From contig JAHFHB010000003.1 in NCBI GenBank assembly GCA_023247135.1, positions 1 to 23,636 of the forward strand: DNA of 23,636 nucleotides. The letters are read 5' to 3'. A program made the translations under genes and the position numbers. Shown one piece after another: positions 1 through 8,300 of the stretch. This stretch comes from Candidatus Omnitrophota bacterium. GTDB lineage: Bacteria > Omnitrophota > Omnitrophia > Omnitrophales > Aquincolibacteriaceae. The notes under the pieces are model-generated. The model worked only from the letters and a program-made list of their open reading frames with translations, ran no database searches and had not been told where the DNA came from. The number at the start of each line of letters is the position of its first letter. The first letter of the stretch is position 1.

Positions 1-311
1 TATGGATGAAGCTGAACGGGGAAGACGCGACGGCCTACAACACCCTGAATTTCTACATCAAGGGTGATGCGAATGCCGGTTATACCAAGCGTGTGAAGCT
101 TGAGCTGAAGGACATGACCAACAAGCCTTCGCCGTATGTGGTGACCGGGATTACGGACCAGTGGAAGAAAGTTTCGATTCCGTTTGAAAAGTTTCGCCGC
201 ATTACCGATTGGAAAAGCCTGAATGAGTTTGTGATCGTGTTTGACGACATCAACTCCAGCCCGAAGACCGGCACGGTTTTTATTGACCAAGTGACGCTTT
301 CGGCTGAGTAA
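1..311 (+). CDS. C-terminal fragment of a galactose-binding-like (CBM-type) domain protein
   Basis: The reading frame is open from the window edge (first full codon TGG at 3) to TAA at 309-311, so the real start lies upstream. The visible 102 or so residues alternate beta strands with short turns. They contain blocks such as NFYIKGD, VKLELKD, WKKVSIPFEKF and the final GTVFIDQVTL. This spacing, with 'W..v.iPf..F' followed by a last strand 'G.v.iD.v.l', is the usual end of jelly-roll carbohydrate-binding modules of the CBM11/CIA30/galactose-binding-like fold. No catalytic domain can be seen in this part, so the full protein could be a glycosidase, a secreted binding protein or a lipoprotein. 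A strong terminator follows 34 bases after the stop, so this is the last gene of its transcript. Fold class is fairly likely; function is unknown. Confidence 0.6.
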   Translation, partial: WMKLNGEDATAYNTLNFYIKGDANAGYTKRVKLELKDMTNKPSPYVVTGITDQWKKVSIPFEKFRRITDWKSLNEFVIVFDDINSSPKTGTVFIDQVTLSAE

Positions 312-344
312 GGCAAGCTTTTGCCGTGCTTACGCGGCATCAAG

Positions 345-389
345 AAAAGGCCCGTTTATCCGTTAATGGATGAGCGGGCCTTTTTCTTT
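345..389 (+). terminator. Strong rho-independent terminator
   Basis: A 17-bp stem (345-361 pairs with 368-384, two G-T wobbles, otherwise Watson-Crick) with a six-base loop, GTTAAT, is followed by a T-rich tract. The lower stem is AAAAGGCCCG against CGGGCCTTTT. It ends the transcript of the gene that stops at 311. It also argues against starting the next gene at the ATG at 370, which lies inside the hairpin. Confidence 0.9.
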
Positions 390-423
390 AAGAGTTAAGG
401 GTATAAAAATTCCGGAGGCAGTC

Positions 424-1065
424 ATGAAAATAAGTCACGTTTGGCTGATCGGTCTTTGTTTGCTGGGCCTTTCAGGCTGCGCGGCCGTCAGCGGTGCTTT
501 GGGCGGCAAGCTCGAAGTTCCCCCGGAATTTAATCAAAAAATTCTTCTGCAAGTGCCGGATGAGTACACCATGTTCCAGGCTTCGCGCTCCGGATATGAT
601 CCGGGCGACCTCCAATCGTTTCACTCCCAGCATACGCTTCCGATTGTGATTGAAGACGCGTTTAAGGAAATGTTCGGGCAGGTTGAGATTGTGAAGGACG
701 GTCCGCGGCTTGAAGTCGGGGAGCCCGACGTGCCGGCTATTTTTGAAGTGCGGATGCTGGACATGTCGCACGATATTTATAACGAAGCCACGAGTTACCG
801 CGCACGCGTCAAGCTGGCCGTCGCCATGAAAAGCCCCCGCGGGGAAACTTTCTGGCAGGATGTGATTGAAGGCAATGGCTATGTTCTGGTCAACCCGCAA
901 TTTGATATCGGCCATACCGGCCCTGCAGACGCCATTTTAGATGCCATGCGGGATGCCATCGGCCAGCTGCAAAACGCCATTGTGCATGCGCCGGAAGTCC
1001 GCCTGCAGATGGCGCATTACCAGGAAATCAATGCGGCGCGCAAACAAAACGAAAAGAAGGTCTAG
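424..1065 (+). CDS. Hypothetical outer-membrane-type lipoprotein
   Basis: A 213-residue protein begins at the ATG at 424, preceded by GGAGG at 414-418. An in-frame ATG at 370 is rejected because it sits in the terminator hairpin. The N-terminus is a type II signal peptide: a hydrophobic stretch from residue 6 ending in the lipobox LSGC (16-19), so Cys19 should be lipidated. The residue after Cys is Ala, not Asp, which in the E. coli rule would favour the outer membrane. The mature part is mixed alpha/beta. Its C-terminal half contains a segment TFWQDVIEGNGY and then an amphipathic helix (about 175-213). The layout resembles small LptE- or ABC-auxiliary-like lipoproteins, but no family motif is clear and I do not assign a function. 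It appears monocistronic, lying between two terminator-like hairpins. Confidence 0.8.
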   Translation: MKISHVWLIGLCLLGLSGCAAVSGALGGKLEVPPEFNQKILLQVPDEYTMFQASRSGYDPGDLQSFHSQHTLPIVIEDAFKEMFGQVEIVKDGPRLEVGEPDVPAIFEVRMLDMSHDIYNEATSYRARVKLAVAMKSPRGETFWQDVIEGNGYVLVNPQFDIGHTGPADAILDAMRDAIGQLQNAIVHAPEVRLQMAHYQEINAARKQNEKKV

Positions 1066-1134
1066 GAACCTTAACTTGTTTGGCGTTGATGGGTTAACCT
1101 GTATTCCTGTTTCCTGCGTTTAGAACTCGCCCTC

Positions 1135-1174
1135 CAAAGCCGATAACCCAGTACAGGCTTTGCTCTTATTTTTT
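1135..1174 (+). terminator. Possible terminator after the lipoprotein gene
   Basis: A perfect 7-bp stem CAAAGCC (1135-1141) / GGCTTTG (1156-1162) has a 14-base loop and is followed by CTCTTATTTTTT. The loop is large and the T tract is offset by a few bases, so this is weaker than the hairpin at 345. The 144 bases between 1065 and 1210 hold no gene, and I saw no convincing -35/-10 pair there. Confidence 0.4.
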
Positions 1175-1196
1175 GCTGCCATTTGCCGGAAGACCC

Positions 1197-1212
1197 GAGG
1201 AGATTCTTTTTG
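1197..1212 (+). promoter_or_regulatory. Ribosome binding site that fixes a TTG start
   Basis: GAGGAG (1197-1202) lies seven bases before the TTG at 1210-1212. An upstream in-frame TTG at 1183 has no such site and would add nine residues unlike an SRPBCC N-terminus. Starting at 1210 puts the first SRPBCC strand (IQIRTQKVIQAP) right at the N-terminus, as is usual in that family. Confidence 0.75.
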
Positions 1213-2793
1213 ATTCAGATTCGGACTCAAAAAGTCATTCAAGCCCCCCGCTGGAAAGTTCTACGCCTGATTACGTCCGTGAAGGATTTTCCCCGCTACA
1301 TGCCGAATGTCAAACAATGCACCGTGCTTGAAAAAAAATCCCGCAGCGCGCTGACTTCCTGGGAAGTGGAAGTCGACAAAATGGTCTTCAAGTGGAAGCA
1401 GCATGATGAGCTGGACATTCCAAACTTCACGGTGCGCTTCGAGCTGGTCAGTGGCGATCTGGAGCATTTCAAAGGGCAGTGGGTGCTGCGCGAGCACGAC
1501 GGTGGAACGGAAGTGACCGTAGAAGCCGCCGTTAAAATGGGAATCCCGATGCTCGAAGAAGTCATCGGGAAAGTCATTTCTGAAAAGCTGCGCAAGAATT
1601 TTGACCTGATGCTGGATGCCCTGGGCGACCGTCTTACGCTGATGCGTTACAAAAATATCCGCAACCGCAATTTGAGCCGGATCAAAGGGTTTGCCGTGAT
1701 CGGGCATCCGTACAACCTTCAGCATTTGATTCGCTATTTTAAATATTTCAAACCGGATTTTGAACTTCCGTCGCAGGAATTTTTGATGAAGGTGTTTGAG
1801 CTTGCACCGGCCTATCGGGCCCAGACGCTTGAACATTTCAAGTCGATTACGGGCCGCGAAGTACACGGGTATTTTATTATGTGCCCCATCATCCCAGTGG
1901 CTTTGATTTTGAGTCCTGACCGCGTGATTGAAAAAGTCATTCAAGCCTGCAAAGTGGCAGAGCAGCTGGGCGCGGGCATCGCAACGCTCGGAGGGTTTAC
2001 GTCGATTGCCGGGGAACAGTTTGGCCGCATGCTGACGACCCAGGTGCACGTGCCCATTACGACGGGCAATACGTTCACCGTGGCGATGGTGATTGAGGGC
2101 ATTGAGAAAGCGGCGCGCCTCATGGAACTTGATCTTGCCAAAGCGCATGTGACTGTTATCGGCGGCACCGGCGATATCGGCAGTGCGTGCGCGCGTATCC
2201 TGGCCGAGCGCGTCGAGGAGATTACGATCACCAGCCGCAGTGAAAAAAATCTTTCAGAGGCTGAACGCGTGCTTTCTTACTACGGCAAAGCCCAGATTCG
2301 GACCAGCCGTGATAATAACGAGGCTGTGAAAAATGCGGACGTCGTGATTGCGGCTGCCAGCAGCACCAGTTCCATCGTTGACATTCAGTGCATCAAACCG
2401 GGTGCTATTGTCTGTGACGTCGGTTATCCTAAAAACATCTCCTACACGACCTGTGACCGGAATGACATCCTGATTTTTTCAGGCGGCACTTGCGCACTGC
2501 CTTCTGAGTTTGATACGGGATTTGATATCGGGCTTCCGTCCAGCCGGGTTCTTTATGGCTGTTTTGCGGAAGCGATTTTGCTTGAGCTCGAAGAACGCTA
2601 TGAGAATTTTTCCTGGGGCAAGGGCAATATCACGCCGGACCGGGTCACGCTGATTCGCGATATCGGCAAGAAACATGGCTTTACTGTCGCGCCTTTCTTT
2701 TGGGGTGGGCGGATGGTTCCGGATGCGGAAATCGAGAGCACTTTGAAGGCGAAAGACCGGATGTTGAAGCAAGGGAAAGGTGCGTCATCGTGA
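1210..2793 (+). CDS. SRPBCC domain fused to long-chain acyl-ACP reductase (AAR-like) domain
   Basis: A 527-residue two-domain protein. Residues 1 to about 150 are a START/SRPBCC (polyketide cyclase-like) fold, with the hallmark 'apr..V..li..v.dfPrymp' and a long C-terminal helix; this fold binds hydrophobic ligands. From about residue 157 onward it follows the cyanobacterial acyl-ACP reductase along its length. Matching blocks are FAVIGHP, a HGYFI..C region, LGGFTSI, TTGNTFT, the Rossmann loop GGTGDIG (318-324), VGYPKN, FDIGL, and near the end CFAEAILLELE followed by NFSWG. Cys451 (in YGCFAEA) aligns with the acyl-accepting Cys294 of Synechococcus AAR, so the thioester chemistry looks intact. 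The expected reaction is NADPH-dependent reduction of long-chain acyl-ACP or acyl-CoA to a fatty aldehyde. The fused SRPBCC domain is not part of the cyanobacterial enzyme. The stop overlaps the next start, so the two genes are coupled. Family call is firm; the exact substrate is inferred. Confidence 0.85.
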   Translation: MIQIRTQKVIQAPRWKVLRLITSVKDFPRYMPNVKQCTVLEKKSRSALTSWEVEVDKMVFKWKQHDELDIPNFTVRFELVSGDLEHFKGQWVLREHDGGTEVTVEAAVKMGIPMLEEVIGKVISEKLRKNFDLMLDALGDRLTLMRYKNIRNRNLSRIKGFAVIGHPYNLQHLIRYFKYFKPDFELPSQEFLMKVFELAPAYRAQTLEHFKSITGREVHGYFIMCPIIPVALILSPDRVIEKVIQACKVAEQLGAGIATLGGFTSIAGEQFGRMLTTQVHVPITTGNTFTVAMVIEGIEKAARLMELDLAKAHVTVIGGTGDIGSACARILAERVEEITITSRSEKNLSEAERVLSYYGKAQIRTSRDNNEAVKNADVVIAAASSTSSIVDIQCIKPGAIVCDVGYPKNISYTTCDRNDILIFSGGTCALPSEFDTGFDIGLPSSRVLYGCFAEAILLELEERYENFSWGKGNITPDRVTLIRDIGKKHGFTVAPFFWGGRMVPDAEIESTLKAKDRMLKQGKGASS

Positions 2794-4157
2794 GCTTTTC
2801 CCATGAGGCCTTGTTGAAGGCGGTTCGTGCGACGGGTTCCCTGGAAAGCGTTTTAAAGCTTAGTTCCGGTAAGACCTTGAAACTCTACGGCCGTTACCTG
2901 AATTTTATGTCTGCACACATCATGCGCTTTTTGGGGACAAATATTTCATTTGTGCGCGCCGCCGGGAACCGTTTGTGGGATGACCAGGGGAATGAATACC
3001 TTGATTTTTTTTCAGGCTTTGGAGCCTTGAATCTTGGGCATGAACCGCCGGAAGTTCTTGAAGCGTTGCGTCTTGTTGAAAATCACCCTAATTTACTCCA
3101 ATCGGCGCCTAATCCCTGTGCGGCAAAGCTCGCGGAGCTTTTAGCCCTCATTACTCCCGGGGCGCTGCAGAGGTCCTTTTTCTGCTCGAGCGGGGCCGAG
3201 GCGGTCGAGGCGGCGCTCAAGCTGGCGCGTATTGCGACCGGGCGCACGGTGCTTTTGGCCACGGAAGGTGCTTACCACGGAAAAACTTTTGGCGCCTTAT
3301 CCGTATCCGGCCGGCAAAAATATAAAAAACATTTTTTGCCGCTTCTGCCAGAAACGGAGCAGATCGCCTACGATGATCCTGGCGCGCTGGAGTCACGGCT
3401 TCAAAAGGGCGATGTGGCCGGGTTTATCGTGGAGCCGATTCAGGGAGAGAACGGTGTGATTCTTCCGCATCCAGGGTATCTTCAAAAGGCGAGTGCCCTT
3501 TGCCGGCAATACGGAACCCTATTGCTGGTCGACGAAATTCAGACAGGTTTTGGAAGGACGGGACGTCTTTTTGCCTGCGAACACGAAGGCATCGAACCGG
3601 ACATTTTGATCTTGAGCAAATCTCTGGGAGGGGGCGTGATGCCCATTGGGGCCATCGTGACAACGGATGCGATCTGGAAAAAAGCCTATGGAACGATGGA
3701 TACGGCGCTGTTGCACAGCACGACCTTTGGAGGCAACACGCGGGCCTGTATGGCCGGACTTGCCGCGATTCACGCCCTGGTTGAGAAGGACCTGATTCGG
3801 AATGCTGAGATTCAGGGCCACTATCTGCTCGAAGGATTGCGACGGCTTCAGCAGAAACATGCGGAACTGGTACGGGAAGTCCGCGGCCGCGGTTTGATGC
3901 TGGGGATGACGTTTGCCAGGGTCAAAGGCGGCAGTTCGCTGCTTGAAGGCGCACTGACCCTTTGGATTTCACGCCGGCTATTGAAAAAGCACAGAATCCT
4001 TGTCATTTTCACATTGAATAATTATGACATTTTGCGCATTGCGCCGCCGCTTACAATCACGCGTAAAGAAGTGGATGTTTTTCTTGAGGCTTTTGAGGAC
4101 GTCCTGAAATCGTCCAGGCCGCTGACACTCCTGCCCCTTACACAACGCGGTTCCTAA
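2790..4157 (+). CDS. Class III PLP-dependent aminotransferase
   Basis: A 455-residue fold-type I aminotransferase of the acetylornithine/putrescine/GABA transaminase group. The start is GTG at 2790, overlapping the previous TGA as GTGA, with GGGAAAGG at 2773-2780; an open frame runs upstream but only as an overlap. Visible landmarks are the N-terminal GNEYLDFFSGFGALNLGH, FCSSGAEAVEAA (phosphate-binding turn), GAYHGKTFGALSVSG, EPIQGENG, VDEIQTGFGRTG with cofactor-pairing Asp248, and SKSLGGG with the Schiff-base Lys277. A STTFGGN motif supplies the second-subunit phosphate contact. About 50 residues precede the usual family core, as in putrescine-type enzymes. It transfers an amino group between an amine and an aldehyde or keto compound. 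Sitting directly after an acyl reductase, the natural guess is that it aminates the long-chain aldehyde to an alkylamine. That role is inference. Confidence 0.9.
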   Translation: MSFSHEALLKAVRATGSLESVLKLSSGKTLKLYGRYLNFMSAHIMRFLGTNISFVRAAGNRLWDDQGNEYLDFFSGFGALNLGHEPPEVLEALRLVENHPNLLQSAPNPCAAKLAELLALITPGALQRSFFCSSGAEAVEAALKLARIATGRTVLLATEGAYHGKTFGALSVSGRQKYKKHFLPLLPETEQIAYDDPGALESRLQKGDVAGFIVEPIQGENGVILPHPGYLQKASALCRQYGTLLLVDEIQTGFGRTGRLFACEHEGIEPDILILSKSLGGGVMPIGAIVTTDAIWKKAYGTMDTALLHSTTFGGNTRACMAGLAAIHALVEKDLIRNAEIQGHYLLEGLRRLQQKHAELVREVRGRGLMLGMTFARVKGGSSLLEGALTLWISRRLLKKHRILVIFTLNNYDILRIAPPLTITRKEVDVFLEAFEDVLKSSRPLTLLPLTQRGS

Positions 4158-4161
4158 GAGC

Positions 4162-5298
4162 ATGGAAAACACAGCGCTGAAAATTTTGAGTTTTCAAGAC
4201 GGGCCGCAGGTTGAACGTTTTTTGCGTTTTTCCTGGAAAGTCTATCAGAACAATCCGTTCTGGGTTCCGCCGATCGTTCAGGAGACTAAAAAATTTTTAA
4301 GCGGCCAGGGCCGTTTTTTTGACCACTGCAAACACTTACTCTTGATGGTAGAGGACAGCCAAGGGATCGCTGCCGTCGTCGCGGCTTATTATGATTCCAA
4401 CCTGTGCCAGCACTGGGGCAAAAAAATCGGGCTGGTCGGCTATTTCGAGGCTTTGCCGGATAAACACGAAGCGGTGAGCGCTCTTTTGAACGCGGCAGAA
4501 AATTTTTTGCAGAAGCAGGGGGCTGAAATAATTTGGGGCCCCGTGAATGGGAATATTGCCAACCCCTCGGGTTTTCTTTCCAATGCCTATAACCAGATGC
4601 CGGCCTTCTTGATGGCCTACAATCCGTCTTATTATCACACTTATTTTCGCAGACTTGGGTATGGTGTCTCCAGGGAATTACTGGCTTTCACCATGGACTT
4701 GATGGACCTCCGCCTTAAACGGAAGGTTCATGGGATCCTGGCCAAGGCCAGAAATTCCGAAGTTCATATTCGCACTTTTGATAAAAAAAGGTTTAAAGCG
4801 GAGTCCAATCGCCTGGCTAAAATTTATGCGGAAACATTCAAGCATCATTGGGGGTACGTTCCCCAGTCGGAAGAAGAAGTGTATGAAATTTTGGATCCGT
4901 TGCGCCTGGCCATCGACCCGGACCTGATCGTCTTTGCCGAGCATCAAGGAGAGACCGTAGGATTTTTGCTCAGTGTTCCCGATTACAATCCCTTGATTCG
5001 CAAACTCAACGGTGATCTTGGGGTTTTTAACGCGCTCACCTTTTTAAGGGAGAAGAAAAAAATCAGGGAAGCGCGCATGGTGGCCATGGGAGTCGTCGCT
5101 TCGTGGCGCGGCCGGAAAGTGGCGCCGCTTTTGTGCGCGTCTGTTTTTGACGCGCTGCTTAGAAAAAACTATACGACAAGTGAATATTCATGGGTGCTGG
5201 ATGAAAACGTATCATCCCAAAACGTATCCAAACAGTTTTACAGCGAGCTCTACAAACGCTACACTATTTACCAAAAATCCCTGCAGTCCATCCATTAG
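4162..5298 (+). CDS. Two-domain GNAT acyltransferase, related to lipid N-acyltransferase-like GNATs
   Basis: A 378-residue protein starting four bases after the aminotransferase stop, so it is part of the same transcript. The N-terminus carries the block NPFWVPPI (about residues 31-38). This is typical of a distinct group of ~375-residue double-GNAT proteins, which as I recall includes the bacterial ceramide synthase described in Caulobacter. The first GNAT half covers about 1-180 and the second about 200-378. The second contains the acyl-CoA-binding-type segment VASWRGRKVAPLL and the characteristic ending 'sW.ldeN....k.f.....kryTIYQK'. The family transfers an acyl group from a thioester to an amine. 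With the reductase and aminotransferase upstream, acylation of a long-chain amine is a plausible job. There is no ribosome-binding site of note (TAAGAGC). The fold is confident; the acceptor is inferred. Confidence 0.75.
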   Translation: MENTALKILSFQDGPQVERFLRFSWKVYQNNPFWVPPIVQETKKFLSGQGRFFDHCKHLLLMVEDSQGIAAVVAAYYDSNLCQHWGKKIGLVGYFEALPDKHEAVSALLNAAENFLQKQGAEIIWGPVNGNIANPSGFLSNAYNQMPAFLMAYNPSYYHTYFRRLGYGVSRELLAFTMDLMDLRLKRKVHGILAKARNSEVHIRTFDKKRFKAESNRLAKIYAETFKHHWGYVPQSEEEVYEILDPLRLAIDPDLIVFAEHQGETVGFLLSVPDYNPLIRKLNGDLGVFNALTFLREKKKIREARMVAMGVVASWRGRKVAPLLCASVFDALLRKNYTTSEYSWVLDENVSSQNVSKQFYSELYKRYTIYQKSLQSIH

Positions 5299-5336
5299 AA
5301 TCATTGCGCGCTCAAGCGCCGCTTAGGAGTCACCCG

Positions 5337-5357
5337 ATGCAGGCCTTTCGCCCATGA
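5337..5357 (+). other. Six-codon leader ORF overlapping the hybrid kinase start
   Basis: AGGAG (5325-5329) is well placed for the ATG at 5337 but is 24 bases from the kinase ATG at 5354. The ATG at 5337 opens a six-codon frame (MQAFRP) whose TGA (5355-5357) overlaps the kinase ATG as ATGA. Upstream of 5354 the kinase frame has a stop (TAG 5324-5326) and no other start. The kinase may therefore be translated by coupling from this mini-ORF. This rests on spacing alone. Confidence 0.4.
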
Positions 5358-8300
5358 TGCCGCAGACTTTCCCTTTGTTTTTCAATGCCTACGCACTGCC
5401 TTTTCTGGTGGCCTGCCTCTTGATTGCCTTCATGGGCATTTACGTGGGCATGCACGCAACCCCCGGTCCGCAAAAAAACAGCTTTCTCGTGCTTTCGGCA
5501 AGCTTTTTCGTTTGGCTGGGAGGGACTTTTGTCGTCTATTCCATCCGCAGCGAAACTTACGTGATGCCGCTGCTCCATGCTGTCTACGCGGGCGTGGCCC
5601 TGATTTCCCCGAGCCTTTACTGGTACGCCTCGGCATGGCTGGGCTGCGACCGCAAAAACCGCAGCAAAATCGTTACCGGCTATGTCCTGGCGCTTCTGAT
5701 CACGGTTTTAATCAGCCGCACTTCCTGGATCGTCATCGGCGCTTCCAAATTCCCATGGGGCTATCATTCACGGCTCACTGTTTTGGGTGGTTCGGCGTTT
5801 CTGTGTTTTTTCATGGGCTATATGGCTTTGTTTTTTTACACGCTCTATTGCGGCTACCGGTGCGAAACTTCCGCCAGCATGAAAAGACAGATTTTGCTCG
5901 TCGGCATTTCGTTCTTGATCGCCAATATCGGCAGCTCGGATTTCATAGCCTGCTACGGCGTCAAAGTCTTTCCTCTGGGCGGGTTGGTCATGACGCTTGG
6001 GCTGAGCACGCTGGCCTACACCATCATCCGTTACAAGATGCTCGAAATCGAAACCGTGGTCCACAAAACCATGCTGTGGTTTGCTTCGACTCTGGTCACC
6101 CTCGTGCCGTTTGCGGCTTTTATCAATGTCACCCAAGGTTGGATGCGGTCCCTTGCGCCCATGCTGGCCACGCTTTATTTCACGATGCTGGCCGTAGCCT
6201 TTTATTTTTATTTTCGCGCCATTCAACCGCGGCTGGGCCAGCTCTTTCGGCGCCGGCATGCGGATTTGATGCATGCGGAGCAAGCTTTTGCCAAAGAACT
6301 GGTCCACCTCAAAAGCATGCGTGATCTTCTTCAGGGGGTGACGCGCCTTTTGCGCAAGACGGTCTATGTGCGCGAAATGTCCCTTTACTTGAGGGACGAA
6401 ACTGAAAACCGTTTTGTGCCCGCCATTGTCAAACGCCGCCATGGATTAAAACCGGTCGCTTGCGACCACCCGTTTCTGAAATGGCTTGAGGTCCGCGACC
6501 AGGCCTTATTGGGAGACTATGCTGAAAGCGACCCAGAGGTTGCGCAGTTTAAAGAAGAAATGAAAGAGTACTTTCACCAGATGGGGGCGGTGCTGGCCAT
6601 GCCCTTTGTCATTGCGGGAAAGATGATTGGGATATTGCACCTTGGGAAAAAAGAAAACCTGCAGCGTTATACGCCGGCCGAACGTGGTTTTTTAGCCCAG
6701 ATCAAAGTGCCGGTCACCATCGCATTCTCCAATTCACTGCAGTTTGAGAACGTCACAAGGCTGTACCAGCAGGTACAGCATCAAAACGAACGGCTGCAGG
6801 AATTGGACCGGCTCAAGAGTCAATTCCTGGCGAATACGTCCCATGAACTGCGGACACCGCTGAACGGAATCCTGGGTCTTGTCGAAGCCATTCTGGATGG
6901 CGCAGACGGAGAAGTGAATGACGAGCAAACGCGCCATCTGCGCATGATTCTTGAAAGCGGAGCCGGGCTGAAAGAATTAATTAATAATCTGCTGGAATTA
7001 TCGCGCCTTGAATCGGGGCAAATGCGCCTGGACATCAAACGGTTCAACGTTGCTAACGTGATCGATGCCGTCACGGCATTGCTTGAAGGTGTGGCGCGCA
7101 AGAAAAATGTTCAATTGCTGCGGGACCTGCCGCCCGGACTGGCGGATGTGTACGGCGATCCCGAGAAAATCCAGCGTGTTTTGATTAATCTGGTCGGCAA
7201 CGCGCTCAAGTTCACAGAAAAAGGCGCCGTGACGGTCCGGGTTCAAGATACCGGCGGCTGTTTGCAGGTGGAAGTTCAGGACACGGGCATCGGGATCTCA
7301 GAAAAAGACCTGCGGGTGATTTTTGAGCGATTTCGCCAGGCTGATGGCGGAGATACGCGCCATTATGAGGGGACCGGTCTGGGACTCTCGATCGCTCGTG
7401 AAATGGTGCGCCTGCACGGCGCGGACATTCAGGTTTCCAGCCGCGTGGGGCAGGGCAGTCTTTTTGCTTTTACATTGTCCAAGCAGATGTTTCAACAGTC
7501 CGAAGGGCGGCCGGTTTCCGAGCCGCCGGAGACGCCGGCACTGCAAGCGGTGCCGACGTCTGCCACCACCGCAAAATGGCCCGCCAAAGAAGCGGCACCG
7601 GCTGAGGCGGTTTATGAGCTTGCCAAAGACCCTGAGTTTACCGAAGCCGTTCGCGGAGACGGCGAACTGGTTTTAGTGATCGATGACAATCCCGTAAATC
7701 GTGAGGTCATCCGTACGCGGCTTGGCATGCACAATTACGAAGTGACGGAGGCTGTCGATGGCGTTCAAGGGCTCGAAAAAGTACAGGCAAAAAAACCGGC
7801 GCTGGTTATTCTGGATCTGATGATGCCGCGCATGTCCGGTTATGAATTTTGCAAACGCGTGCGTGCGCAGTATTCTTCTGACGATCTCCCGATCATCATG
7901 CTGACGGCCAAGACCGATATGGGCGATAAAGTTTACGGACTTCAAATCGGCGCCAATGATTACATCTCAAAACCTTTTCAGCAGGAAGAACTTCTGGCGC
8001 GCGTCAGCGTCCTTCTCAAGATCCGCCGCCTGCATGAGGAGTTGCGCCATTGGAACGCCGAACTCGAAAACCGCGTTTCCCTGCGCACGCGTGAACTCGA
8101 GGATACCCAGAAACAATTGATTCAAGCTGAAAAAATGGCCACGATCGGTACTTTCGCGGGCGGCATTGCGCATGAAATCAATAACCCTTTGACCGCTGTT
8201 CTGACGAACGCGCAAATTTTGAAAATGGGCTCGCCCAATCCCGATGATATCGAACTCATTGATCTTATTGAAGAGGGTGCGCGGCGCTGCCAGGTGATTA

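Noticed and set aside
370..423. Longer N-terminus for the lipoprotein
   Set aside because: The upstream ATG is in the terminator hairpin and the added residues would bury the lipobox signal peptide.
1261..2148. Long minus-strand open frame (295 codons) opposite the AAR-type gene
   Set aside because: It has no recognisable domain, is rich in His, Arg and Phe as antisense frames of GC-rich genes often are, and lies fully opposite a strongly supported gene.
1210..5298. Reading the operon as a standard bacterial sphingolipid or alkane cluster
   Set aside because: There is no alpha-oxoamine synthase (serine palmitoyltransferase) and no aldehyde-deformylating oxygenase in the window.
5512..6324. 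Second plus-strand frame of 270 codons within the hybrid kinase sensor region
   Set aside because: It overlaps the membrane helices of the kinase in another frame and has no family motifs.
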